DNA of 64,000 nt from Micropterus salmoides (taxonomy: Eukaryota > Chordata > Actinopteri > Centrarchiformes > Centrarchidae), in the NCBI RefSeq assembly GCF_014851395.1, contig NW_024040041.1:13078242-13142241 (forward strand), written 5' to 3'. Shown in pieces: positions 12,201 to 22,632 of the stretch. The notes beneath the pieces were generated by a model. It did no database searches. It was not told where the DNA came from and saw only the letters and a list, made by a program, of their open reading frames with translations. The position numbers and the translations under genes are program-made. Position 1 is the first letter of the stretch, and each line of letters opens with the position of its first letter.

Positions 12201-14482
12201 AACAATGTTTTTTTATGGTTTTAATGTTTTGCAAGATTAAGTTTAGTCACTCCATTTTCACAATTAGAGATTTTGGCTTTATTTTGATTAATTTGAACAA
12301 GAATCTCTTCAGCATTTAAAGCACATAAGAATGTGTCTTCCTTGCTTTCCTCAACAAATAAATTCCCATAGATTTAGGCTTTATAAATTGCATAACCTAC
12401 TGAAACACACAATACAAATCATATAGCCTACTAAACTGCATTTTCTGAGAAAGATAACAGTTTTGTTTAGTAGTTTTTCTCAGTAGTCAAAAGTTGAAAA
12501 GAAGGGTTAATGCAAAATAGTTTATTTATTAATTAAAGTAAAAATAATTATGTTAGGAAATCCCGTCTGACCCTCTATTTGTTTTATGACTAATAACTGA
12601 AAATATATAAAATCACTTTTGACATGTGTTGCCCAGTTTGCCCTCTTTGTGGTGAGAATCGAAGTATGTTGGTAAACGTATCATGTGTTCACACTGATGC
12701 AACTATGGACCTATGACACTTTGTTTGGTCTATTTGTCTTTAAATATACACAATAACATACACCAAGAGAATAGCCATCAAAACATGTTCAATTATTTGT
12801 CCAATATACTGTATATCTTTATATTCATAACAAAACAAAAAATATCTGTACAATGAAAAGAAGACACTCAAAGCAATGGTCTTTAAAATAAATTAAGACT
12901 CTGAAACAACCTTTTTATGTGTTCAGCAAAATTATATAAGAATTGAAACAAACATGGCAAAACAAACACTTCCTATATAACTACACAACTGATCTTACTA
13001 TTAATGAATACATCCACCATTGTAATGAGACATTGGTCAACTTCTATCTGAAAGTTAAAAAATATTTCAGAACTGTAGCTTCATTGTTGTTATTGGTTTG
13101 TTCTTCTTGTTTTCCTTAACTTTCACAGTGAAGAATTCCCCAAAATTATGCAAAACCATATTTCTCCTCACTAAGTGTTGTAGTATCACAAGCAGGATAT
13201 CACTGACGTGTGAGGTGATATTGGAGACACTACAGCTCATAAAAGTGAATTTATTGAAAAGAAAAATTCTCCAAAATTATGCAAAACAGTATTTATACAA
13301 ACTAAGTGTTGTAGTATCATCAACACGAGATCACTGATGCCTGGGGTGATATTGGAGACACTACAGCTTATAACAGTGTAGTTATTGAATATTAAAAATA
13401 GGCCTACCTAATATTGGGTATGCAAAAGTCTTTTTTTCCCCGAAACTAAGTGTTGTAGTATAGCCAGGCGTATATCATGAATGTGTAAGGTGATTTGGGG
13501 GGCACTACATTGTATAAGTGGGAAGTTATTGAATATTTATGCAGTATGTGTTTTCCGCGTTGCAATTTGTAGTCCCTGGTCCCTGCGCTCCTAGAGACCA
13601 ATGTTACTTGTGCTGCTCGTAGGACGAGTCATTTAGGTGAAGATGTACTTGTAGCTTGTTACTACAACAGTAAAGAAGCGTTGTTTGTGTTTTAAAAACG
13701 TTTTGCTTATGAGTTATTGATCCCGGAAGTTCGAATCTGTGAATATATTTCCAACTTTACCGAACTTTTGGGATTTGGGATGTGTAGAGCTGTGTTTTTT
13801 TGTGATATTTTTTGGATCTCCAGGACCCCAAACACAACCTTAGGATGATCAACTGCTGCAGAATGAGCATCTTTCTTAGGTTACTTTACAGTGACACTTG
13901 TTGCTGTGTTGCTCCAGCTTATCCTAGTTGGCAAACCTTTCTCATGGCAAATGACCTGAAGTTGCAACACTGCTACTTAAGTTACTTACTTTAGTAGCAG
14001 CATAACATTACTCAGAGATAAATTAGTTGTAGGCAATAGGACATGGACGTTAATCTATCGTTAGGATAATAACGTTAGCTAATAAGTGAAACAGAACTCT
14101 CACTTTAAATTAATGTATCCAGAGTGAAATAAAGGCTGAACCAGATTAAAAATCACTTTGACCTGGACCAGTGGACCCCCCTCGGGGGCTTAGAGAGGAC
14201 CCCGCACCCCAGTTTGGATACAACTAAGTTAGTTAGCTTAGCGGCTAGCAGCGCCCGTTCATTCCTATGGTGAAAGATGCTAATAGGCCGTTAAACGGTT
14301 ATCTGACCAGAGCTGCTTCAACATCAACAGGTTTCTCTCACAGTGAAGAAAAGCTCACAAGTTAATGTTTACTAAAAACTCATGTTGTAAAGAGGTTAGC
14401 ATCGCCCCACAACCAATCTTAAACGTGAAGCAGATTAAAGTTTAACGCTTTTATTACCTGTGTCTTCGCTCTTGGAGCTCAT
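3265..14482 (-). CDS. rabep2: Rab GTPase-binding effector protein 2 (rabaptin family)
   Basis: This is a coiled-coil effector of the rabaptin family, which links Rab5 to early-endosome fusion and recycling in the cytosol and on endosomes. Coding exons, in order on the minus strand: 14482-14458, 11346-11191, 10216-10134, 10046-9672, 9442-9347, 8996-8898, 6513-6400, 5916-5838, microexon 5724-5713, 5476-5322, 3644-3528, 3369-3265. All junctions are GT-AG and the phases close to 1416 nt, or 471 residues. The start MSSKSEDT is followed by a heptad-rich segment (residues about 9-88). A Ser/Glu-rich linker (89-213) ends in YLPPAGHRLVTHSDWDSL, matching the rabaptin YRLVSETEW region. Further coiled coils follow, including QVHASEALLQDLQ and VQRDFVQLSQSLQ, then the Rab5-binding C-terminal region with VIRQAESLEQVKEIL. 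The protein is shorter than human RABEP2 (about 569 aa), mainly at the N-terminus and in the middle. Paralogue choice (rabep2 rather than rabep1) rests on the short length and 16p11.2-type synteny. Confidence 0.88.
3700..4100 (+). repeat. LINE 3'-end fragment in a rabep2 intron
   Basis: The plus strand from about 3700 reads as the C-terminal tail of a LINE reverse transcriptase (broken peptides such as HGLAPPF, ALHYGTRTS, and LWSALPQIW in other frames). An AT-rich tail with repeated ATTATT follows near 4070-4100. This degenerate tail is common in fish L2/Rex-like retroposons. It has no intact frame, and the exact family is uncertain. Confidence 0.45.
4299..4578. mobile_element. hAT-like MITE (about 280 bp)
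   Basis: The ends are imperfect inverted repeats: TAGGTGTGGGGTCG at the left, and TAGGGGTGGAAATC reading inward from the right. The body is rich in ATCGATA and ATATCGCAAT words, a style typical of fish non-autonomous hAT elements. The flanking octamers (CTAAATAT and GTAAATGT) agree at only five of eight positions, so the target duplication is weak. It has no coding capacity and sits in a rabep2 intron. Confidence 0.5.
5052..5217. repeat. Short fold-back repeat (25-bp arms)
   Basis: A 25-bp arm at 5052-5076 is the near-perfect inverse of 5193-5217 (23 of 25 positions), separated by about 116 bp. It lies in the rabep2 intron just downstream of the 5476-5322 exon and would fold into a hairpin in the pre-mRNA. 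Confidence 0.6.
6795..7065. repeat. Dispersed teleost repeat
   Basis: The stretch holds the words CAGCTTAGCTTAGCATAA, GGCTAGCTGGCC and CTCACTAATTAACATG, which recur near 1340-1690 in this window. I recognise this as a common interspersed fish repeat but cannot name the family. It lies in a rabep2 intron. Confidence 0.45.
7340..8378. mobile_element. Non-autonomous DNA transposon, about 1 kb
   Basis: The two ends carry loosely inverted sequence. The left has GGAACTAAAAGGTTCC, then GTGCGTTTCCACTG. The right, read in reverse, has GTTTGCACCAGAGGAACTAG, then CTGCGTTTCCACTG. The interior has only short unrelated frames. The ends recall fish PIF-Harbinger/ISL2EU-type MITEs. Boundaries are approximate and no target duplication was identified. 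Confidence 0.4.
9048..9260. repeat. Interspersed retroposon tail
   Basis: The sequence begins with the widely repeated fish motif AGAATCAGCTTTATTGCCAA and runs through an A/G-rich tail. It is non-coding and lies between two rabep2 exons. Confidence 0.45.
11930..13560. repeat. Inverted pair of short tandem arrays in a rabep2 intron
   Basis: On the right, three units starting at about 13173, 13304 and 13448 share AAGTGTTGTAGTAT, a GGTGATATTGGAGACACTAC-like core and an AGTTATTGAATATT-like end, with a period of about 130-145 bp. On the left, about 11996-12190, two units carry the same motifs in reverse complement (for example TTCACTGTTATA and ACACATCAATGG). The two arrays face each other across about 1 kb of AT-rich DNA. 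This looks like a fold-back or MITE-type element with repeated subterminal units. Confidence 0.6.
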
Positions 14483-17068
14483 CTTCCCGTCAGACACAGC
14501 TCGCAGGCGGAGGCCGCCCGACGAGACGACACGTCTCACAAAAGTCCGTGAAAGCTGTCTAAATCATGCTGTACATAAGCACCAGAGCTTTGATGTGGGA
14601 CTGATCCGCGCAGTGTCAACTTCAGGAAACAACTTTCCCCGGTCTAAGCCTGCGGAAACACGTCAACCTCCTTCCTGTTCACAAATACCTTTTCCTCCGT
14701 GCCTCAACTTTTTATACGGTCTATGGCCAGACCTTGTGATCTGCATTAAATCTTAATGTTTTTAATGGGAGCTAAATAAAGAAAAGTGGCCACATGTTTG
14801 CTTTTGTAAAAGCCACACCCATATATCCTCCACGTACATTAAAACTCCAGTCATGTCCAGTGTATGGTGACCACTGGAGGTCACTGAACCACATACTGAA
14901 CCACATTCTTGGCTGTCCATCAAAAACAACGACACGAAATAGTAACTGGATTTATTTAGAGGAATTTTGATGGCAGAATTGAATAACAAAGTTAGTGTGT
15001 AATAAAGATAATAAATGGTTTGAATTATCTTTAGTATATCATGAGAGTAATATGGAGGTGTAAATAAAGATATGCTCTGGAGGAGGAACAATGGTATTAC
15101 TGGGCAAGATTGGGTGTTACTAGAACATTCCTGAGTAATCTAAACACATCCTGGAAATTTAAAGTTGTTTTATATTTTTGCTCCCAGATTATTTCCTGAA
15201 TCTAGCTTTTCCTTTGAATGCACACTACGACCGATCCCAGCACTTCCCAACCCTGTTTACTATGTGAAGTCTGAAAAACGGGGCAAATATTGAAAAAATA
15301 TATACTGTGAATCACATCTTCTTTCTGTAGATTCACCTGCATGTTATTTATTGCCTGCTTTGCCAATTTGGCTGATTCTTAAGGTTTTGTCTCTAAAAGT
15401 GAAAAGGTCAGTGTGAAGGCAGTGTACTGGATTGCTTCCACATCTTGCAGGCAATTATGTAAATTATTGGTGGGTGTTAATCTAGATCCACACTTTTTAA
15501 CAGGCTAGTATTGTCTCTGCACAGCTTTTCTTTTTGGAGGAGCTCTGTGCAGGAAGAGGGACAGAAATAATGGTGTTACTATGGTTGAAGATTTCATTAG
15601 GCAATACTCTTAACAAACTTTTACGAAAATTAAAGCCCGGCCAGGGAGACAATGACATCAGCATCAGTGAGAACACAATGTACTACCAAACCAGATCTGA
15701 ATCATGCATGCCGGCAGGGAGAATTTATCCTTCCTAGACCTACAGAGATTCACTATGTGTCCAAATTATGTTATTATAATGTAGTGTACATACCACATTT
15801 GTGGATTTTAATAGTAATAACATCCAACGAAGGTTAAAGTCAAGGGCAACTGGACTTGGTTGAAGATACTGGAAGACTTTAACATTTGTTGGATAACTAT
15901 GACCTGGATGACTGAGAATATTCATAGACAATAGTCATAACACTTGTTCCAAAGGGACACCAGCTTTTGAAAAGTAACTGAAAAACTTTGGGAATTATTA
16001 TTCAATTGTCAATTTTTAATCAATCTCATGTCTGAATCGTGAGCTCTCAATACAGTGATCTGAAGTTTACTGAAACAGAATACACACTGAGAAACAAACT
16101 TGTGACAAAGTGATTATATATTTATTTCTAAACTACAGTGAATAAAAGTGAATAATATGGAATAAAGATGATATGAACAACAATAATGCAACAGATCAAT
16201 GTTAACAGATTTAGACTAAAAGGGGGAGTTGAATGATAAACAGATACTGTAAGTTATAGTTTGGCAGCAGTGAAAGGAGGCAGGGATCAAGTTATGTGCT
16301 GTTTCTTTAGTCTCTTGAGATTTTAACAATAGTTACTAAATTAGTTACGCGCATTTACCAGACTCTATCCCAATGTAGTCAAACACAATAATAATAGCAT
16401 GTGTTACATTCAGATCATTTCAAAACATTAATAACGGGAAGGAAAGGTATCTCATTAATTAAAATATTCTTATTCTTATTAAACTATAACAGTTCTACAT
16501 GTTATAATTGAACATATTTCCTAATGACAAAACAAGATAATGAGTAAAGCTTAATTAAACAGGTTAATATAAAACACAGATCATACTCTTAATAGGGAGA
16601 GAGAAAAAGATTAACTGAGCAACTAAAGCAAGGTTACTGAAAAACACATTATCTAGTAACATTAAACATAACAATAAAGAAAAGGAAATCACGTCATTAC
16701 AATAATTCTAAACCATAGCATAAACAAGATGAAGGAGGAATACTATCTATTACAAAGAAGTTAATACAAACAAAATGAAAAGGGTTTAATTACTTTCATA
16801 CGGTATCAAGTGTGATTTTATCTTTTGACCTCTAGAGATCGTGGATTAAACTCATTAAAGTCAGAACTCAGCGACTTGTTGACCTAAGTCACATGCAACA
16901 CTTCCTAAAGAGAGCCAGTCTATCTGTATAAAACAAAATGAAGCTAATCTTGACTTTGGGTTACCTAATAGATGGACCAAACCCTTTTGCACTACTTTAG
17001 GAACTAATAAGTTTGAATAATCACTTAAAAGGAACAACATGTAAATCATAGATTGACTAATACATGTA
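14483..17068. other. rabep2 5' flank and intergenic AT-rich DNA
   Basis: The first 200-300 bp upstream of the rabep2 start are GC-richer and contain CpG words, as expected for a promoter and 5' UTR. From about 14750 to 17068 the sequence is AT-rich. An open frame at 15534-15737 has no recognised similarity. I see no supported gene here. Confidence 0.4.
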
Positions 17069-17812
17069 CAGCTGAAGTTGGAAGTTTGCATACACCTTAG
17101 CCACATTTAAATCCAGGTTTTCACATTTCTTGACATATATCCTATAATCATTCCCTGTCTTAGGGTCACTACTTTATTTTAAGAATGTGAAATGTCAGAA
17201 TAATAGCAGGGAGAATGACTAATTTCAGCTTTTATTTCTTTCATCACATTCCCAGTAGGTCAGAGGTTTATATAAACTGAGTTAGTATTTGGTAACACTG
17301 CCTTTACATAGTTTCACTTGGGTCAAATGTTTTGGGTATCTTTTCACAAGCTTCTCACAATAGGTTGCTGGGATTTTGGCCCATTCTTCCAGACAAAACT
17401 GGTGTAACTGAGTCAGGTTTGTAGGCCTCCTTGCTTCTCACATGCTTTTTCAGTTCTGCCCACAATTTTTCAATTGACATGAGTTCAGGGCTTTGTGATG
17501 GCCACTCCAGTACCTTGATTTTGTTGTCCTTAAGCCACTTTGCCACTGTTTTGGAAATATGCTTGGGATATTTGTCCATGTGGAAGAGCCAAGCTTTAAC
17601 TTCCTGGCTGATATCTTGAGATGCTGCTTCAATATACCCACGCAATTCTCCTTCCTCACCATCTATTTTGGGAAGTGCACCAGTGCTTCTTGCAGCAAAG
17701 TAACCCCACAACCTGATGATGGCAACCCCTGCTTCACGTTTGGGATGGTGTTCTTTGGCTGGCAAGCTTCACCCATTTTCCTCCAAACATTATAACGTAT
17801 GGGCATTTCCAC
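17069..17812 (-). mobile_element. Truncated Tc1 element, Sleeping Beauty-like clade
   Basis: The left end CAGCTGAAGTTGGAAGTTTG, preceded by TA, closely resembles the terminal repeat of salmonid/Sleeping Beauty Tc1 elements. The minus strand encodes the C-terminal part of a transposase in broken frames: PKNTIPNVKREAGVAI, then HISKTVAKWLKDNKIKVLEW, then PSQSPELMSIEKLWAELKKH. The NPIE-type motif is altered to MSIE. The 5' half of the element, including the DNA-binding domain and the first catalytic Asp, is absent, and the copy stops at an A-rich stretch near 17820. This is a dead copy. Confidence 0.8.
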
Positions 17813-17819
17813 CAAACAG

Positions 17820-18740
17820 TAAAAAAAAAAATGAGACGTGCAGCTGTAAACCGTACACTGTTAAAAAAAAAATAAACTTTAATATTCCGGCAGTTGGGGT
17901 GCCAGAAAAATTACGTAATATAACAGCAGATAACCAACTCGTAAAAATACGGTAATATTCCATAATGACTATACAGTTTAATCTGTGAAGTTGTGAAGTG
18001 GACAGGGTGGACCCAAATGCAACGCTCAAGATTAACAGGTTTTATTTGGGGAAAGAAGGGGTTGAGGGAGAGGTGGACGACAGGGAAACGCAGGCACGGG
18101 GAACCGAGGAGACTGAGACCAGAGAGCCGAGGGACACTGGGGGCCGAGGAAGAGAGGAGGCACAGGAGACCTGATCAGGGGGTTGGCGGAGGAGTGTAGT
18201 GGGAGGCTGACTGGGGAGGCACGAGGGAGAGCTGGGAGGACGCCTTGGGGGGAGGAGAAGTCCGAAGGGAGAGGGCAGGTGAGCGAGCCCAGCCGACTTG
18301 ACAGAGGACGAGAGTGAGCGAACCTGGGGAGAGACAGACAGACAAACAGGGTTAGTGACTCCGAAAAAAAACAAGAAAAGTGAGATAGATCATACAGGTT
18401 ACGTGAGCGCTTGAGGGATCAAGTGGCACCGGGTTTGGAGCAACAACGATCAAGCAGCAATGGAGTGGAGAACCGGGGTAGAAGTACTGTTGGAGATGAG
18501 GCTGATTGCTGGCAGGTGTGGCAGGCAGAGGAAGTGGCTGACGAGGTGCAGGTCGTTGGCTGCGCTCAGAAGCAGAGGGAGGGAGGGAGAGAGAGAGAGA
18601 GAGAGCACACACGGGAGAAGACACAGGGAGGCAGGCAGAGTATAGAGGGAAAAAATAAATAAAAAATAGACAAAAGAGGAGAAATAACCAGGACACTCAC
18701 TGTCAGCCGGGCTGCCACCACAACACACCTGCAAATACTA
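17820..18740. repeat. Unclassified repeat with GA-rich core
   Basis: A short AT-rich repeat (about 17820-17990) is followed by a purine-rich tract (about 18040-18650) with GGGAGG-type words and a (GA)n run at 18589-18604. The left part begins with a GGACAGGGTGGACCCAAATG motif that recurs in fish genomes. Open frames here are low-complexity and no domain was recognised. Confidence 0.35.
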
Positions 18741-18803
18741 GATTTTCCTTTTAAAAAGTGTCAAAATACTGTTCTAAAACTGGTAATCAGCTGTGTGTGT
18801 TCA

Positions 18804-19675
18804 TTGGACCATTCTTCTAGAAGCACATTTGTGAGGTCAGGGACAGATGTTGGATGAGAAGGCCTGGCTCGCACTCTCTGCTCTAATTCATCCCAAAAGG
18901 TGTTCTATCGTTGGGGTCAGGACTGTGCAGACCAGTCAAGTTCTCCACACCAAACTCGCTCATCCATGTCTTTATGGAACTTGCTTTGTGCACTGGTGCG
19001 CAGTCATGTTGGAACAGGAAGGGGCCATTCCCAAACTGTTTCCACAAAGTTGGGAGCATGAAATTGTCCAAAATGTCTTGGTATGCTGAAGTATTAACAT
19101 TCCTTTCACTGGAACTGAGGGGCCAAGCCCAACCCCTGAAGGAAAAAAAAAAAAAAAAACACACCAAACTTCACACACTTGGCACAATGCAGTCAGGCCA
19201 GTACCATTCTCTTGGCAACCGCCAAACCCAGACTTATCCATCAGATTGCCAGACAGAAGCATGATTTTGTTACTCCAGAGAACACGTCTCCACTGCACTT
19301 GTGTTTAGCGGCGGTGTGCTTTTCACCATGTATCCAAAGCGTTGCATTGCGCTTGGTGATGCAAGACTTGGATGTAGCAGCTCGGCCATGGAAACCCATT
19401 CCATGAAGCTCACAGAGACATCCAATAAATGTCTCTACGCACTGTTCTTGAGCTAATCTGAAGGCCACAGGAAATTTCACAAATGGACTTATTGCACAGG
19501 TACCAAGCTTGAATTCACTGAGCTCCTGAGAGCAACCCATTCTTTCACAAATGTTTGGAGAAGCAGTCCACATGCCTAGGTGCTTGATTTTATACACCTG
19601 TGGTCATGGAAGTGATTGGAACATCTGAATTCAATGATTCGGAAGGAGTGTCCCAATACTTTTGGCAATGTAGTG
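18804..19675 (-). mobile_element. Decayed Tc1-like element, 3' end missing
   Basis: The right end, read inward on the minus strand, is CACTACATTGCCAAAAGTAT, preceded by TA. This is a familiar fish Tc1 terminal repeat. Downstream, broken frames carry transposase fragments such as ELHGMGFHGRAA, LSGNLMDKSGFGGCQENGTG and the FQHD-equivalent FLFQHDCAPVHKA. An A/T homopolymer near 19142-19160 and several frameshifts disrupt the gene. The other terminal repeat was not found, so the copy is truncated near 18804. Confidence 0.8.
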
Positions 19676-20775
19676 TATACCGTCAGATCACACAGCCCTA
19701 TTTATCAGTGCAGTTATTTTGTAAATCAAACGCTGTCAAGCTTTTTGGATGTAAGGAAAGGCAAGCTAGTGTAGATCATCTGCCTTTTGCTTATTGCTCA
19801 CACTTAATGGAAGAGCTGGTGGTGGAGGGGGAGTGGTTATCTGCTCTGTCATTTTTGTAGCCATGTAGCCACCAGACTTGAGTTCTTCCCTAATTCTGTG
19901 GAGAGGGCTATGGACTAACACATTTCCAGAATTTGGTCACCAAACCAATTATTAAGGGAAACTTACTTAATGTCTTGCAGACCTTGGATAGATATACTGT
20001 TGATTTTGTTTTTACTTTTGACTTTCATACCAAAAACTAGCAAAGAAATGGATTCATTTGGACTGCGAAGAAAAACTTCACTTTCGCACTTGTCTTTCTA
20101 CTTGCATATATTAGCATCTTTTTTGTATACCAACTTAATTTAGAAATTTTGGACTTCCCCAACTACCGTGCACACAGTTGTGCGCTGCCTTGCAAGGACA
20201 GGTGAACCTAATTCAGCAATCAGCTGTAGCACTCCTGGGGCAGAACTAGAGGACAGAAAAGGAACAAGGATGCACAGCACAGAGAAACACATACAGCTGT
20301 AACAACATTTACCAGATACAAAAACTGGTTTTAGAAAGTCATAAAATATCATATTGAAACCAGGGAAGAAGTCTTTGGATTGTGCATTAAGTTCACTGTA
20401 TGTAAAACCACAATATTCCCCTCTCCTTTGCCTTTCGTGTCTCTGTACAGTTCTATCAAAGCAAAATGCCAGCATTTTAAGAAATACTTTCCAATTACTT
20501 TCCCATTCAGATTGCACTTTAATCTTGGAGCTATTTCTAACAGAATCCAAAATATTCTTTATGTTGACCCAATGGGGTTTCTAATGAACAGATCTGAAAA
20601 TATCATCAATAAGGTAAAGAAAAACTGAACTACTTTTGTTTCAGGAGAACAATTCTTTACACTGAAATGTTTGACTTGTGTGGCTTATTTGTTGTGAGCA
20701 TGGAACTGAATAAATGGTCTATAAATAATATCAGATGTAGGAATCTGTATTGTGGTGGTACTTTAAGAGGTCTGT
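19676..20775. other. Intergenic, no gene seen
   Basis: The open frames at 19600-19860, 20140-20550 and 20354-20628 show no family motif and no matching splice pattern. The sequence is AT-rich and unremarkable. Confidence 0.4.
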
Positions 20776-20960
20776 GGGGTGGTGATGGTGCAATGGATAA
20801 GACACATGCTTTTGGTGTGAGAGACCCAGGTTCAATCCCTCACTATAACCCATCCACCATTGTGTCAAGCAAGACACTTAACCCCTATTTGCTCCAGAGG
20901 TGTGCGACCTCAATTGTAAGTCACTTTGGATAAAAGCATCAGATAAATGTAAATGTCTGA
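20776..20960 (+). repeat. tRNA-derived SINE
   Basis: The head contains a box A-like TGGTGCAATGGATAAGA and a box B-like GGTTCAATCCC, spaced as in an RNA polymerase III promoter. The tail runs through CAAGACACTTAACCCC and CACTTTGGATAAAAGCATC to AAATGTAAATG, a layout common in fish SINEs. A related tail lies at about 24530-24650. Confidence 0.75.
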
Positions 20961-21039
20961 GTTTCCTCAAATTAAGTAAATTTAAGGAAGTCTGAAACTG
21001 TCACAAATAACCCTAGTACAAGATAAATGGATATATATA

Positions 21040-22632
21040 CAGTGAGGAAAATAAGTATTTGAACACCCTGCTGTTTTGCAAGTTCTCCCACTTAGAAATC
21101 ATGGAGGGGTCTGAAATTGTCATCGTAGGTGCATGTCCACTGTGAGAGACATAATCTAAAAAATCACAATGTATGATTTTTTAACTATTTATTTGTATGA
21201 TACAGCTGCAAATGAGTATTTGAACACCTGTCTATCAGCTAGAATTCTGACTCTCAAAGACCTGTTAGTCTGCCTTCAAAATGTCCACCTCCACTCCATT
21301 TATTATCCTAAATTAGATGCACCTGTTTGAGGTTGTTAGCTGCATAAAGACACCTGTCCACCCCATACAATCAGTAAGAATCCAACTACTAACATGGCCA
21401 AGACCAAAGAGCTGTCAAAAGACACTAGAGACAAAATTGTACACCTCCACAAGGCTGGAAAGGGCGACGGGGAAATTGCCAAGCAGCTTGGTGAAAAAAG
21501 GTCCACTGTTGGAGCAATCATTAGAAAATGGAAGAAGCTAAACATGACTGTCAATCTCCCTCGGACTGGGGCTCCATGCAAGATCTCACCTCGTGGGGTC
21601 TCAATGATCCTAAGAAAGGTGAGAATTCAGCCCAGAACTACACGGGAGGAGCTGGTCAATGACCTGAAAAGAGCTGGGTACACCGTTTCCAAGGTTACTG
21701 TTGGTAATACACTAAGACGTCTTGGTTTGAAATCACGCATGGCACGGAAGGTTCCCCTGCTTAAACCAGCACATGTCAAGGCCCGTCTTCAGTTTGCCAA
21801 TGACCATTTGGATGATCCAAAGGAGTCATGGGAGAAAGTCATGTGGTCAGATGAGACCAAAATAGAACTTTTTGGTCATAATTCCAGTAACCGTGTTTGG
21901 AGGAAGAAGAATGATGAGTACCATCCCAAGAACACCATCCCTACTGTGAAGCATGGGGGTGGTAGCATCATGCTTTGGGGGTGTTTTTCTGCACATGGGA
22001 CAGGGCGACTGCACTGTATTAAGGAGAGGATGACCGGGGCCATGTATTGCGAGATTTTGGGGAACAACCTCCTTCCCTCAGTTAGAGCATTGAAGATGGG
22101 TCGAGGCCGGGTCTTCCAACATGACAATGACCAGAAGCACACAGCCAGGATAACCAAGGAGTGGCTCTGTAAGAAGCATATCAAGGTTCTGGCGTGGCCT
22201 AGCCAGTCTCCAGACCTAAACCCAATAGAGAATCTTTGGAGGGAGCTCAAACTCCGTGTTTCTCAGCGACAGCCCAGAAACCTGACTGATCTAGAGAAGA
22301 TCTGTGTGGAGGAGTGGGCCAAAATCCCTCCTGCAGTGTGTGCAAACCTGGTGAAAAACTACAGGAAACGTTTGACCTCTGTAATTGCAAACAAAGGCTA
22401 CTGTACCAAATATTAACATTGATTTTCTCAGGTGTTCAAATACTTATTTGCAGCTGTATCATACAAATAAATAGTTATAAAATCATACATTGTGATTTCT
22501 GGATTTTTTTTTCTTGATTATGTCTCTCACAGTGGACATGCACCTACGATGACAATTTCAGACCCCTCCATGATTTCTAAGTGGGAGAACTTGCAAAATA
22601 GCAGGGTGTTCAAATACTTATTTTCCTCACTG
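21040..22632 (+). mobile_element. Complete Tc1/mariner transposon with intact transposase
   Basis: Inverted terminal repeats of about 195-205 bp bound the element. The outer end CAGTGAGGAAAATAAG starts at 21040 and its inverse ends at 22632. A second inverted motif, GATACAGCTGCAAAT, lies at the inner end of each repeat. TA dinucleotides flank both sides (21038-21039 and 22633-22634), the expected Tc1 target duplication. The single open frame at 21394-22416 fills most of the interior. The repeat arms are nearly identical, which points to fairly recent insertion. Confidence 0.93.
21394..22416 (+). CDS. Tc1-like transposase, 340 aa, full length
   Basis: This is a cut-and-paste DDE transposase of the Tc1 family that acts on its own inverted repeats and inserts at TA. 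It starts MAKTKELSKDTRDKIV. An N-terminal paired-like HTH region (about 1-110) includes LGEKRSTVGAIIRKWKK and the second helix set TVSKVTVGNTLRRLGL. The catalytic triad is visible as MWSDETK (first Asp, about residue 152), FQHDNDQKHTA (second Asp, about 243) and SPDLNPIENLWRELK (Glu about 34 residues later), with a Gly-rich KHGGGSIMLWGCF between. There is no stop or frameshift, and 340 aa is the family's normal length. Whether it is expressed or active cannot be told from sequence. Confidence 0.95.
   Translation: MAKTKELSKDTRDKIVHLHKAGKGDGEIAKQLGEKRSTVGAIIRKWKKLNMTVNLPRTGAPCKISPRGVSMILRKVRIQPRTTREELVNDLKRAGYTVSKVTVGNTLRRLGLKSRMARKVPLLKPAHVKARLQFANDHLDDPKESWEKVMWSDETKIELFGHNSSNRVWRKKNDEYHPKNTIPTVKHGGGSIMLWGCFSAHGTGRLHCIKERMTGAMYCEILGNNLLPSVRALKMGRGRVFQHDNDQKHTARITKEWLCKKHIKVLAWPSQSPDLNPIENLWRELKLRVSQRQPRNLTDLEKICVEEWAKIPPAVCANLVKNYRKRLTSVIANKGYCTKY

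Noticed and set aside
13125..13540. Possible CRISPR-like array of regular repeats
   Set aside because: Units are long, imperfect tandem repeats in a vertebrate intron without short direct repeats and spacers.
15534..15837. Plus-strand frames with a KLKPGQGDND phrase
   Set aside because: Considered as a lone exon, but no similarity I can name and no matching splice partners.
18042..18734. Ser/Leu/Pro-rich minus-strand frames
   Set aside because: Low-complexity translation of a GA-rich repeat.
20776..20860. Possible tRNA gene
   Set aside because: A and B boxes are present, but the sequence continues into a SINE tail and does not close into a cloverleaf acceptor stem.
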